From NCBI GenBank assembly GCA_963746905.1, contig CAVVCY010000003.1:806001-870000 (forward strand): a stretch of 64,000 nt of DNA. Direction: 5' to 3'. The DNA comes from JALYNX01 sp963746905 (GTDB lineage Bacteria > Actinomycetota > Acidimicrobiia > Spongiisociales > ZC4RG35). A program made the translations under genes and the position numbers. Of the stretch, positions 43,120-52,049 are shown in pieces (the first letter of the stretch is position 1; the number at the start of each line of letters is the position of its first letter). The notes beneath the pieces were generated by a model, which saw nothing but the letters and a program-made list of their open reading frames with translations, was not told the DNA's origin and did no database searches.

Positions 43120-43271
43120 GATGAGGCCTCCTTCGATCCGATCATCGATGACATTCCGAGAGCCAAAGCCTCCACCGACCTTTCGGTCTCGTCGCCGCGG
43201 GCGAACGCGACCAGGGCGATCACCAGCAGCGCGATGGCCACGATCAGCAACCACCGCCCGGTATCAGTCAT
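43116..43271 (-). CDS. 51-residue single-TM membrane peptide between arcA and the antiporter gene
   Basis: Reads MTDTGRWLLIVAIALLVIAL then VAFARGDETERSVEALALG and a short polar end. One membrane helix (about 7-24) is followed by a charged tail. ATG 43271 has GGAGG 6 bases upstream, and the TGA overlaps the GTG of the antiporter gene. Only 13 bases separate it from arcA. These features argue for a real, co-translated gene. I know no named family; it could be a small partner subunit of the transporter. Confidence 0.7.
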   Translation of the reverse strand: MTDTGRWLLIVAIALLVIALVAFARGDETERSVEALALGMSSMIGSKEASS

Positions 43272-43284
43272 CAGCCGCCTCCAT

Positions 43285-44547
43285 TCACAGCGGGTCGCGG
43301 AGCAGGGGACAGGTCATGCAATGCCCGCCTCCCCGGCCCTTGCCCAACTCGAATCCTTCGATGGTGACAACCTCGACACCCGCCCGGCGCATCGCTTCGA
43401 TGGTGTGGGTGTTCCGCTCATATGCCACGACCACACCCGGCTCCAGGGCCACGACGTTGTTGCCGTCGTCCCATTGCTCCCGCTCCTGTTGGTAGGAGTC
43501 GCCCCCTGTCTCCACCACCTGCACCTTGCCGACACCGAGGGCGTCTCCAAGCGCACCGAGAAAGCTCTCCTCTTGGGTGACATGGAAGGCCTTGCCCGAC
43601 GCTCCGGGCCGGAGGCTTATCGCTCTTACATTCCCCATGACCTTCGGGTACAGGGTGACCTTGTCGCGGTCCAGCATTGTGAACACTGTGTCGAGGTGCA
43701 TGTGTGCCCGATCTTTGGTCATCACCACCGCGATCACCCGCTCGGCGGCTCCCTTCTCGAACAACGCCTTGGCGACCTGTTCGATCATCCGGGCCTGGGT
43801 CCGCTCACTGAGCCCGATGAGCACGGTCCCGTTGCCGATCGGCTCTACGTCCCCGCCTTCCAGGGAGGACCGCCCGAAGTCGGCTGCTTGGAACCTCCCA
43901 TCGTCCCCCAGGTGGGGGTACCAGTACTCGAAGCCGGCGTCGGCGAACATGGGGTGGTAGCGGTAAATGCTGGCGACGTTGTATGCCTCCAGCCGCCGTG
44001 CCGGCCAGAACATCGGGTTGATCGACACGCCGCCATAGATCCAGCAGGACGAATCACGCGTGAACAGGGTGTTGGGCAGCGGTGGGAGGACAAAAGCGCT
44101 GGTGTCGTCGAGGGCGGCGGCGCCTAGCGACCACCCTCGGGCCTCGCCGAGGTCGATGCCGGACTCGGCCACGGTGAGGCCACCAACCAGATGTTTGGCG
44201 AGCTGATCGGGCTTCATCCCGTCGAGCAGGGCGCGCACCTCGTCGACCAGCGAAATCCCCACCGTGTACTCCGAGACGGTGAGCTCGATGAGCCGCTTGC
44301 GGCCCTCGTCGCTTGCAGCGAGCGCCTCGCCGAGAAGCTCCACGAGGTAGAAGACTTCGACCCCACGGCCTCGCATCTTCGCCACGAACTGATCGTGCTC
44401 ATACTGGGCGCGCTCGACCCAGAGGACATCGTCGAAGAGGAGGTCGTCGTGATTGGAAGGGGTGAGCCGCTGCAGGCTGAGATCCGGTCGATGGACCATG
44501 ACCTTGCGCAGCTTCCCCACCTCTGAATGGACCCCGAACTCACTCAT
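43285..44547 (-). CDS. arcA: Arginine deiminase
   Basis: 420 residues. Conserved segments are VHSEVGKLRKVMVHRP, NTLFTRDSSCWIYGGVSINP, FEGGDV-type text as SLEGGDVEPIGNGTVLIGLS, HLDTVFTMLD and the catalytic Cys near the end in GGGHCMTCPLLRDP. It hydrolyses arginine to citrulline and ammonia, the first step of the pathway. ATG 44547 was chosen because the family N-terminus begins there. Confidence 0.96.
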   Translation of the reverse strand: MSEFGVHSEVGKLRKVMVHRPDLSLQRLTPSNHDDLLFDDVLWVERAQYEHDQFVAKMRGRGVEVFYLVELLGEALAASDEGRKRLIELTVSEYTVGISLVDEVRALLDGMKPDQLAKHLVGGLTVAESGIDLGEARGWSLGAAALDDTSAFVLPPLPNTLFTRDSSCWIYGGVSINPMFWPARRLEAYNVASIYRYHPMFADAGFEYWYPHLGDDGRFQAADFGRSSLEGGDVEPIGNGTVLIGLSERTQARMIEQVAKALFEKGAAERVIAVVMTKDRAHMHLDTVFTMLDRDKVTLYPKVMGNVRAISLRPGASGKAFHVTQEESFLGALGDALGVGKVQVVETGGDSYQQEREQWDDGNNVVALEPGVVVAYERNTHTIEAMRRAGVEVVTIEGFELGKGRGGGHCMTCPLLRDPL

Positions 44548-44572
44548 CTCCGTCGTTCCTTTCCACTGTCTT

Positions 44573-45487
44573 TCATTGAGGCACCACCTGGGTTCCGGCC
44601 GTGCCGGCCACGATCCCCTCGATCTCGGCCAGACCCCCAATTGCGGCTCGCTTACCGGTCGATTCCACGAATCGGGCGGCTGCTTCGACCTTTGGCCCCA
44701 TGGACCCCGCTGCGAAGTCCTGGGCCCGGAGCCCGGTGACGGTTGTCCGGTCCAGCTTTCGCTGGTCGGCCGTTCCCCAACCGGTGTACACGCCGTCGAC
44801 GTCGGTGACCATGACGAACAAGTCCGCTTCAACTTCCCGAGCCAGAAGCTCACTGGCCAGGTCCTTGTCGATCACGGCTTCGACGCCGATCAGGCGTCGG
44901 TCCTCGCCGGGGTCGTACATCGTGGGCACCCCGCCTCCCCCGGCGCAGATCACGACCACGTCACGCTCCAGGAGCCAGCGGATGGGCCGGATCTCGAAGA
45001 TCCGCTTCGGCTCGGGGGAGGGGACTACCCGCCGCCAACTGTCACCGTCTTGTTTGAAGTCCCAGCCCTTCTCGTCACGAAGCCGATCGGCGACCTCCTG
45101 CTCGTATACGGGACCCACATATTTGGTCGGGTTTTGGAACGCCGGATCGGAGCCGTCGACCTCGACCATGGTGAGGATGGTGGCGAAGGGGACCTCCATC
45201 GGCAGGAGATTCCCCAACTCTTGTTCCAGCATGTAGCCGATCATCCCCTCGGTTTGTGCTCCGAGGACGTCGAGGGGATAGGCCTCAACCTCCTCATAGG
45301 CGGCGCCTTGAAGGGCGAGCAACCCGACCTGCGGGCCGTTTCCATGAGTGAGTACCAATTGGTGGTTGGTGGCCACTGCGGCCAGGGCGGGGGCAGCCAG
45401 TTTCACATTCTTCCGCTGGTTGTCGGCGGTCATCGGCTCGCCACGCTTGAGCAGGGCATTCCCACCGAGGGCGATGACGACTCTCAC
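44573..45487 (-). CDS. arcC: Carbamate kinase
   Basis: 304 residues. The start VVIALGGNALLKRGE, the segment LTHGNGPQVGLLALQ and VICAGGGGVPTMYDPGEDRR are typical. It makes ATP from carbamoyl phosphate, giving the ADI pathway its energy yield. GTG 45487 is the start. First gene of the arc group, 45 bases after the P-type ATPase gene, so the two may be co-transcribed. Confidence 0.95.
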   Translation of the reverse strand: MRVVIALGGNALLKRGEPMTADNQRKNVKLAAPALAAVATNHQLVLTHGNGPQVGLLALQGAAYEEVEAYPLDVLGAQTEGMIGYMLEQELGNLLPMEVPFATILTMVEVDGSDPAFQNPTKYVGPVYEQEVADRLRDEKGWDFKQDGDSWRRVVPSPEPKRIFEIRPIRWLLERDVVVICAGGGGVPTMYDPGEDRRLIGVEAVIDKDLASELLAREVEADLFVMVTDVDGVYTGWGTADQRKLDRTTVTGLRAQDFAAGSMGPKVEAAARFVESTGKRAAIGGLAEIEGIVAGTAGTQVVPQ

Positions 45488-45532
45488 CGCGGCACCCGTC
45501 GAGTCTGGACTTGGTCGCTCACGGGTCTCCGA

Positions 45533-48274
45533 TCAGACGGCGAGCGCTGGGGCACTCGCCACTTCCGCACCGACGGGGGCTCTCCGCCGGAGAACCAATT
45601 TGAGGATCTCCTCGACAATCAGCAGGCTCAGCGCAATGCCGGCGCAGACTGCCCACTGGGAGAGGCTGAGCTCGACGGTTCCGACGATGCGCTGGAGGAA
45701 CCCGAGGGTGGTCACCAGGATGATGGCCAGCAGGGCTGTCCCGTAGCGGCGGAACTGGGTTGCGCCCGGGAGGGCGTCCCGGTCGAACACCGTGTTGTGC
45801 TGGTCTCTCGCCAGGTACCCCGCTATCAGATGGAATAGGGACAGTGTGGTGAGCAGCATGGTCGAGGCGACCACCGCTCCATGGTCCTCGACTACCAACT
45901 GATAGGCGATCAAGGATCCAGCCGTCATCAGGGCGCCCTGCAGACAGAGACGCATCCAGTTCCGTGATGAGAGCACCGGGTCCGAAACCGGCCGCGGCTT
46001 CCGCTTCATCAAGCCCGGGGTCGGCTGGTCGAAGCCGAGGGCGATCGCCAACGGGATGTCGACCACCATGTTCAGCCAGAGGATCTGCAGCGGATTAAGG
46101 GGCACTCCTCCGGCGATCGAAAGCAGTCCGGCAACGATGAAGATCGCGATATAGGCCACCAGCGTCGACATCTGAAAGCGGAGATACTTGAGGAGGTTGT
46201 CATAGAGCGAGCGCCCGTACTCGACAGCGTTGACAATGGTGGCGAAGTTGTCGTCAGTGAGGATCATCACCGCCGCCTCCTTGGACACCTCGGTGCCAGT
46301 GATCCCCATCGCCACGCCGATGTCTGCGGCCTTGAGCGCTGGCGCGTCGTTTACCCCGTCCCCCGTCATCGCCACGATGTTGCCGCTCTGCTGGAGCATT
46401 TGAACAAGCCGGATCTTGTCCTCCGGGGCCACCCTGGCGACCACTCCAATCTCGGGCAGCTGTGAGAGGAGTTCCTCGTCGCTCATCGCGGAGAATTCGG
46501 CACCGGTTATCGCCCGCCCCTCGATGCCCAGCTCTCCGGCGATGGCTGCGGCCGTTGTTGCGTGGTCTCCGGTGATCATGCGCACCTGGATCCCTGCGTC
46601 GTGACACTCGGCGATGGCCGCCTTGGCCTCGGGTCGGGGCGGGTCGACGATGCCAACCATCGCGAGCAATGTGAGGTCAGTGATCTGTTCGATCAGGTTG
46701 GCCTTCGGGTCGAAAGATTCCGGGCTGAACTCGCGTTGAGCCACCACCATCACCCGCTCGCCGGATGCAGCCAGACGGTCGTTGGCCTCCAAGGCGAGAG
46801 AGGTGTTTTGGTCGGTGATGGGGATCAGAGATCCATCGGGGTGCATGTAGGTTGTCCCTCTCGAGATCAGGACGTCAGGGGCGCCTTTCACGTAGGCCCG
46901 AACCACTTTGCGGCCCTGGCGATCGGTCATCTCGTGGAAGGTCGCCATGAACTTGTAGTCAGAGTCGAAGGGAACCTCGGCCACTCGTGGATAGGTGGCT
47001 TTGGTGCCCTCCAGGTCCAGGCCGCCCTTGCCGGCGAGGACGATCAAAGCGCCCTCGGTCGGGTCCCCGATCAAGTTCTCACCGTCGAGGACGGCGTCTG
47101 CACACAGGGCCATCGGGAGAAGGTAAGGGTCGAGATCGAAGTTCTCGCCCCCAACATGTTTGATGTCCCCGACGATGGAGTAGCCCTCACCGGACACCTT
47201 GAACACGTTCTCTCCAGGAATGACCAACTCCCGCGCCGTCATCTTGTTCAGGGTCAGGGTTCCGGTCTTGTCTGAGCAGATGGCGGAGGTCGAACCCAGC
47301 GTCTCCACCGCGGGCAGCCGCTTGACGATTGCACCTCGATTGGCGATCTCCCTCGTTCCGATGGAGAGCAAGGCGGTCACCACAGCCGGAAGCCCGGTGG
47401 GGATCGCCGCCACCGCGAGTGCCACGCCAGTGATGAACAGAGTGTCGAAACTCTGCCCCTGTGCCAGACCGAGCAGGATCACTATTACCAGCGCCGCGGC
47501 CGCGATGGTGGCGATGACTTTGGAAAGCCCGTCGAGCTGCTTTTGGAGAGGGGTCTTGTCGGTCTCGGTGCTGGCGAGCAGGTCAGCTATATGCCCGATC
47601 TCGGTCTGCATGCCGGTTGCCGTCACCAGCATTTCCCCACGGCCACGGGTAACCGAGGTGTTCATGAACCCCATCGACGTTCGGTCTCCCAGTGCAACGT
47701 TCTCACCCGGCACCGGGTCGGTGGCCTTGCCGACCGGCAAGCTCTCTCCGGTAAGGGCGGCTTCCTCGATCTCCAGGGTTGCGGCGACGATGATTCGCCC
47801 GTCGGCCGGTACTCGATTCCCGGCCTCCATCAGCACGATGTCACCCGGCAGCAGCTCCTCGGCGGGGATCTCCAAGACCTGCCCGTCGCGTCGGACCCGG
47901 GCCGTGGTCTTCATCATCGAGGCCAGGGCGGCCACGCTCTCCTCGGCCTTGGCCTCCTGACGCAGCCCGATCACTGCGTTGAACAGAGTCAGGCCGACCA
48001 GGACAACCGTTGTGCCGGTGTCGCCGGTCACCAGCTGATTGACCAGTCCCGCCGCGAGGAGGATGATCTGCATGAAGTCCTGGTATTGGCGGAGGAAGGC
48101 CTGGAAGCCGGACTCCTTCTTTTGCTCCGAGAGCCGATTGGGCCCGTACCGATCGAGCCGGGTCGCCACCTCGCTGGTGGTGAGGCCGGTGTCGATATTC
48201 ACCGCGAGCTTGTCGGCGGTTTCGACCACATCGAGGGAGTACCAGTTGGTTTGACTTTCAGTGGTGGTGGTCAT
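45533..48274 (-). CDS. P-type cation-transporting ATPase (calcium-ATPase-like)
   Basis: 913 residues. N-terminal cation-ATPase domain, then the A-domain TGES loop (ALTGESLPVGK), the phosphorylation site CSDKTGTLT, MITGDHATTA and the hinge GDGVNDAPALKAADIGVAMG. Topology and length fit P2A/P2B calcium pumps. The membrane motif that is PEGLP in calcium pumps is PTGLP here, so a cation-binding Glu is missing and the ion is uncertain. ATG 48274. The gene lies upstream of the ADI operon in the same direction. Confidence 0.88.
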   Translation of the reverse strand: MTTTTESQTNWYSLDVVETADKLAVNIDTGLTTSEVATRLDRYGPNRLSEQKKESGFQAFLRQYQDFMQIILLAAGLVNQLVTGDTGTTVVLVGLTLFNAVIGLRQEAKAEESVAALASMMKTTARVRRDGQVLEIPAEELLPGDIVLMEAGNRVPADGRIIVAATLEIEEAALTGESLPVGKATDPVPGENVALGDRTSMGFMNTSVTRGRGEMLVTATGMQTEIGHIADLLASTETDKTPLQKQLDGLSKVIATIAAAALVIVILLGLAQGQSFDTLFITGVALAVAAIPTGLPAVVTALLSIGTREIANRGAIVKRLPAVETLGSTSAICSDKTGTLTLNKMTARELVIPGENVFKVSGEGYSIVGDIKHVGGENFDLDPYLLPMALCADAVLDGENLIGDPTEGALIVLAGKGGLDLEGTKATYPRVAEVPFDSDYKFMATFHEMTDRQGRKVVRAYVKGAPDVLISRGTTYMHPDGSLIPITDQNTSLALEANDRLAASGERVMVVAQREFSPESFDPKANLIEQITDLTLLAMVGIVDPPRPEAKAAIAECHDAGIQVRMITGDHATTAAAIAGELGIEGRAITGAEFSAMSDEELLSQLPEIGVVARVAPEDKIRLVQMLQQSGNIVAMTGDGVNDAPALKAADIGVAMGITGTEVSKEAAVMILTDDNFATIVNAVEYGRSLYDNLLKYLRFQMSTLVAYIAIFIVAGLLSIAGGVPLNPLQILWLNMVVDIPLAIALGFDQPTPGLMKRKPRPVSDPVLSSRNWMRLCLQGALMTAGSLIAYQLVVEDHGAVVASTMLLTTLSLFHLIAGYLARDQHNTVFDRDALPGATQFRRYGTALLAIILVTTLGFLQRIVGTVELSLSQWAVCAGIALSLLIVEEILKLVLRRRAPVGAEVASAPALAV

Positions 48275-48354
48275 GGCCTAATACAATCAGATCGGTCTCG
48301 GTTGTGTTGTCACGACCGGCACGATAGCCCCCAGAAAGGTCGGTTCTGAAAGTC

Positions 48355-49851
48355 ATGAGCGAGATCATCCCCCGTTGGGAATGGCGCACCTTCGGCCTCG
48401 ACTTCGGGCCCGCCGAGGCGGTGTTTGCCGGCCTCACCCCGATCGGGCCGCCAACGGACTCCGAAGAGGTCTATTTCCACCACCCAGGATCGGGGACCAT
48501 CGTCAAGATCCGCGACGACCTGCTCGACGTCAAGGTGCTCAAAGAGATAGATCCCGAGGGGTTGGAGCAATGGATCCCGGTCTTGAAGGAGGGCTTTCCA
48601 ATCGCAGGAGAGCGCGTGTTGGCGGCCCTCGGGTCGATGGGAGTTGATCCGCCGAAACTGGAGCGTCCGTCATACAGCGAGCAGGAGCTCATCGATGAGG
48701 TGATGGGGGGCATTCCGGGCCTGCGAGCTGTCCGCGTCAAGAAGCATCGCGTCAGATACCTGCTGGATGGGTGCATGTCGGAGTTGAGCGACCTGGTGAT
48801 TGGCACAACCCCGGTGCGCACCATCGCAGTCGAGTCGGAGGACCGCGAGGCGGTTCTTACAGCCGTTGCCCACCTCGGGCTTGGCGACCACCTCAACCAC
48901 AACTTCCTCCGGGCGATCACGGCCCTGCTCGATGACCGGGCGGTTCGATACGCGGTGATCGATGTCGGAACCAACTCGGTCAAGTTCCACATCGGAGAGC
49001 TTGCGGACGGAACCTGGAGGAACGTTGTCGACCGAGCTGAGGTCACCCGTCTCGGCGAGGGCCAGCCTGCCGGGGGCCCGATCCAGGAGGAGGCCCTGGA
49101 TCGGACAACCGCGGCCATCAAGGGGATGGTTTCGGAAGCCCGTGACAATCGGGTCAAGGTCTTGGCCGCAGTGGGCACCGCCGCCCTTCGCACCGCGTCC
49201 AATCAGGCCGAAGTGGTGGATTCCATACGGAAGCAGACCGGAGTCCAAGTCGTAGTGATCTCAGGCGAGGAGGAGAGCCGTCTCGCATTTCTCGCAGTCA
49301 AGGCCGAGCTCGGCCTCAAACCGGGCTCGATGGTGGTCTTCGACACGGGTGGTGGCAGTTCCCAGTTCACGTTCGGGGTCGCAGATGCGGTAACCGAGCA
49401 ATTCAGTCTCCCGGTCGGGGCGGTGCGCTTCACGGAGTCATTCGGGCTGGATGCCGAGGTCTCCATCGAAACGCTGAGACGGGCTCGGGAGGCAATCGCC
49501 GCCGAACTGGGGGCGCTCGACGGGCGGGCACGCCCCGAGGCGATGGTTGGCATGGGCGGGGCAATGACCAACCTGACCGCAGTAAGCCTGAACATGGGGA
49601 GTTACGACCCGGATCGGGTCCAGGGGGCCATCCTGGAGCGGACCGAGGTCGAGCGCCAGATCGAGATGTACCGAACGACTCCGCTCGAAGATCGACGCTC
49701 CATAGTGGGCCTACAGCCAAAGCGGGCCGAGGTAATCCTTGCTGGTGCGTGCATCGTGGCGACGGTCATGGAGAAAATGGGACACGATCGACTCACCGTG
49801 AGTGATCGCGGTCTTCGTCACGGGTTGCTTCGCGAGCAGTTCGGAACCTGA
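48355..49851 (+). CDS. CYTH-like domain fused to Ppx/GppA phosphatase
   Basis: 498 residues. The C-terminal part (about 195-498) is a Ppx/GppA exopolyphosphatase/guanosine pentaphosphatase: VIDVGTNSVKFHIGEL, SGEEESRLAFLAVK, VFDTGGGSSQFTFG and VGMGGAMTNLTA. The N-terminal part (about 1-190) shows alternating beta strands such as RWEWRTFGLD, TIVKIRDDLLDVKVL, VKKHRVRYLLDGCMSELSDL and TIAVESEDRE. This resembles a CYTH/triphosphate-tunnel domain, though some Glu/Lys tunnel residues may be missing. Such a fusion would combine polyphosphate or triphosphate binding with hydrolysis; the domain call is by strand pattern only. Confidence 0.8.
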   Translation: MSEIIPRWEWRTFGLDFGPAEAVFAGLTPIGPPTDSEEVYFHHPGSGTIVKIRDDLLDVKVLKEIDPEGLEQWIPVLKEGFPIAGERVLAALGSMGVDPPKLERPSYSEQELIDEVMGGIPGLRAVRVKKHRVRYLLDGCMSELSDLVIGTTPVRTIAVESEDREAVLTAVAHLGLGDHLNHNFLRAITALLDDRAVRYAVIDVGTNSVKFHIGELADGTWRNVVDRAEVTRLGEGQPAGGPIQEEALDRTTAAIKGMVSEARDNRVKVLAAVGTAALRTASNQAEVVDSIRKQTGVQVVVISGEEESRLAFLAVKAELGLKPGSMVVFDTGGGSSQFTFGVADAVTEQFSLPVGAVRFTESFGLDAEVSIETLRRAREAIAAELGALDGRARPEAMVGMGGAMTNLTAVSLNMGSYDPDRVQGAILERTEVERQIEMYRTTPLEDRRSIVGLQPKRAEVILAGACIVATVMEKMGHDRLTVSDRGLRHGLLREQFGT

Positions 49852-49852
49852 A

Positions 49853-49886
49853 AGAGCCGGGAGCGGCTGGCGCCGCTCCCGGCTCT
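49853..49886. terminator. Bidirectional hairpin between convergent genes
   Basis: 15-base-pair perfect stem (49853-49867 with 49872-49886) with a TGGC loop, right after the Ppx stop and just before the end of the convergent SHOCT gene. No long T-run on either side. Confidence 0.75.
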
Positions 49887-49908
49887 GAATCTTCAACCGC
49901 GGTTGTAG

Positions 49909-50202
49909 CTACCCGGCGAGGATCTTTTCCTTCTGAACCTCGAATTCGGCGTCGGTGAGGACTCCGGCCTCCTTGAGGGCGCCGAGCTCTTTGAGTTGAG
50001 ACAGTTTGTCGTCGGTACTGGGAGCGGCGGGCGGCGGCGGGGCGTAGGCCTGCTGGGGAGCAGCCGGCTGCTCCTCATAAGCCTGAGCCTCGGCCTGATC
50101 CGACCACTTGTTTGCCTGGCGTCGGGAAACCCGATTGGAAACTGCGGTTGCCGTGCCGGCAACTACCGCCGTGCGCGCCATCGTTCTCATCAGTCTTGGC
50201 AT
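49909..50202 (-). CDS. SHOCT-domain small protein
   Basis: 97 residues. A Pro/Ala/Gln-rich middle leads to a C-terminal SHOCT motif, KLSQLKELGALKEAGVLTD followed by AEFEVQKEKIL. AGGAGG lies 6 bases before the ATG. SHOCT domains mediate oligomerisation or attachment. It follows a DUF6325-type gene, a frequent pairing in actinobacteria. Confidence 0.85.
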   Translation of the reverse strand: MPRLMRTMARTAVVAGTATAVSNRVSRRQANKWSDQAEAQAYEEQPAAPQQAYAPPPPAAPSTDDKLSQLKELGALKEAGVLTDAEFEVQKEKILAG

Positions 50203-50212
50203 TTCGATCCTC

Positions 50213-50665
50213 CTAGCTGGCCTCGGCGGCTTCGAGCTCGTCGAGGGTTGCGATCAGGTCGTTGATGGGGATCCGGCCATATGCCACGAGCCTGGCGCCG
50301 GTCTTGCGCAGTGCGGTGGCAAATGGGGCGGCCCACGAGTTCTCGTAGACCAGGATGGCGGCCGCGGTGCCCGGCTCCATTATCCCTCCGGCATCCATTT
50401 TGTCCTCTTCGTCGATGATACCTGAGGACGCTCCCTCGAAAATTGCCAGATCCGGGTTGCCGTCGAGGTCGAAGTCGGCAAGCTCCAGGGCGAGGATGTT
50501 GCCTTCCATGTCCTTCTGGACGAACGCCAGGTCCAGGATGTGAATCAGACCCCGGTCGACGAGGTCGACGAGGTAGGGGAACGCTTCCCCGGTTGGAGGC
50601 GAGCCGATGGGCCACTCCACTACGAAGTAGTCGACGGGTCCGACCTCGATGTCATTGTCAGTCAC
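50213..50665 (-). CDS. DUF6325/DUF1269-like protein
   Basis: 150 residues: VGPVDYFVVEWPIGSPPTGE, LVDLVDRGLIHILDLAFVQK and ALELADFDLDGN, then an Ala-rich C-terminal helix with LVYENSWAAPFATALRKTGA. This matches the small actinobacterial DUF6325 family, function unknown. GTG 50665 has AAAGGA upstream. The SHOCT gene follows 10 bases later, so both are probably expressed together. Confidence 0.75.
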   Translation of the reverse strand: MTDNDIEVGPVDYFVVEWPIGSPPTGEAFPYLVDLVDRGLIHILDLAFVQKDMEGNILALELADFDLDGNPDLAIFEGASSGIIDEEDKMDAGGIMEPGTAAAILVYENSWAAPFATALRKTGARLVAYGRIPINDLIATLDELEAAEAS

Positions 50666-50708
50666 AGGTGTCCTTTCGCCTAGACGCGGCCTCAGCCGTT
50701 CGGGAATC

Positions 50709-52013
50709 TTACGTCGACAGAATGTTGTCTGATCCGGCCCGTCGTCGCTTCCACCAGAAGTCGACAATCGCGCTGAGCAGGAGGATCACAACCAGGGCGA
50801 CTGCGGTGCCTGGCTCCTCCGGAAGTGTGGTGATCGCGAACGTGACGAGTACCACTCCAGCGCTGAGTACCCCCAATACCAGCATGAAGGCGTTGGCCCC
50901 GGTCTCGGAGCGAACGCGAAGATGCCCGGCTGTGACCAGCGTGAAGACCAAAAGGGCTATGGCACTGCCGATGGATGCGATTGCGTTCAGGTCGAAGCCG
51001 ACCGCCAGGATCATGGCCAGCGCCGCCGTCCCGAAGAGACCAACCGGGAGCCGCCGCCCTATCTTGCGACCCATCAAGGGAGGGAACTCGCCAACGGCCG
51101 CCATTTCGGCGGACAGTCCTGCGGCCGGGTACAGGCCTGCGTTGGTCGCACCGGACGTGGCAAACAGTGCCGTGATGCTCATGAGCCAGTACCCCGCCTG
51201 TCCGAGCACGGGCTCGGCTGCCACCGCCAGGGCGGTCCCGCCCGAAGCGATCACCTCATCCACCGTCAGTGTCCCGTAAACCCCAAGCGCCACCGCCACG
51301 TAGATGACAGACGCGATGCCGAGTGCGAGGTAGAAGGCACGGGGCAGCTCCCGAGACGGATCCTCCAGATGGGGCGCGGTGAAGGTGATGACGCCGAAGC
51401 CCAGGAAAGCAAAGAAGGTCAGGGCGACGCTGGCAAGGATTGAACGAAAATCGGGGTAGCCAGAGAACGCCAGCAGGTCCGGGTTCATGTTGGTCAGGGT
51501 TGCGACAGCGAACACCGTGAGGATCCCGATCACCACGTAGACCACCACCGTCTGGGCCTTGGCCACGGCCTGGGACCCGGCGACGTTGAGCAGCGTCATG
51601 ACGAGGATGACCAGGACTGCAAATACCTTCACCCAGCCTTCGCTTCCGTCGGCGAAGGTCGAGCTCGCATAGCTACCAAATGAAACAGCCACCATCCCGG
51701 TGACGATTGCGTTGGTCGCGTAGATCAACCAGGCCAGGATCCCCGTGATGTGCCCATGGCCGTAACCCCGGATGATGTATTCGAGGAGGCCGCCGGCTGA
51801 GGGGTAGCGGGCACCGAACTTGGCGAAGGAGTAGCCCTGAAGGACGGCGACTGCCCCGGCGATTAGGAACGAGATCCATACCGCCGCCCCCGCCAACTCT
51901 CCGGCGGCACCGAGCAAGGCGAAGATCCCGGCACCGACCATCGAGCCGACACCAATAAACGCAGCCTGGCGCACCGAGAGTCGGGAAGCGACCACCTCGT
52001 TGTTCCCAGCCAC
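50709..52013 (-). CDS. APC-superfamily amino acid permease
   Basis: 434 residues with about 12 membrane helices. The N-terminal signature is AAFIGVGSMVGAGIFALLGA, then FLIAGAVAVLQGYSFAKFGA and YPSAGGLLEYIIRGYGHG. These are typical of APC amino-acid/polyamine carriers. Substrate unknown. Confidence 0.88.
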   Translation of the reverse strand: MAGNNEVVASRLSVRQAAFIGVGSMVGAGIFALLGAAGELAGAAVWISFLIAGAVAVLQGYSFAKFGARYPSAGGLLEYIIRGYGHGHITGILAWLIYATNAIVTGMVAVSFGSYASSTFADGSEGWVKVFAVLVILVMTLLNVAGSQAVAKAQTVVVYVVIGILTVFAVATLTNMNPDLLAFSGYPDFRSILASVALTFFAFLGFGVITFTAPHLEDPSRELPRAFYLALGIASVIYVAVALGVYGTLTVDEVIASGGTALAVAAEPVLGQAGYWLMSITALFATSGATNAGLYPAAGLSAEMAAVGEFPPLMGRKIGRRLPVGLFGTAALAMILAVGFDLNAIASIGSAIALLVFTLVTAGHLRVRSETGANAFMLVLGVLSAGVVLVTFAITTLPEEPGTAVALVVILLLSAIVDFWWKRRRAGSDNILST

Positions 52014-52049
52014 ATCGACACTCTAGGTACCGAAGAACCCCGCCGTGGC

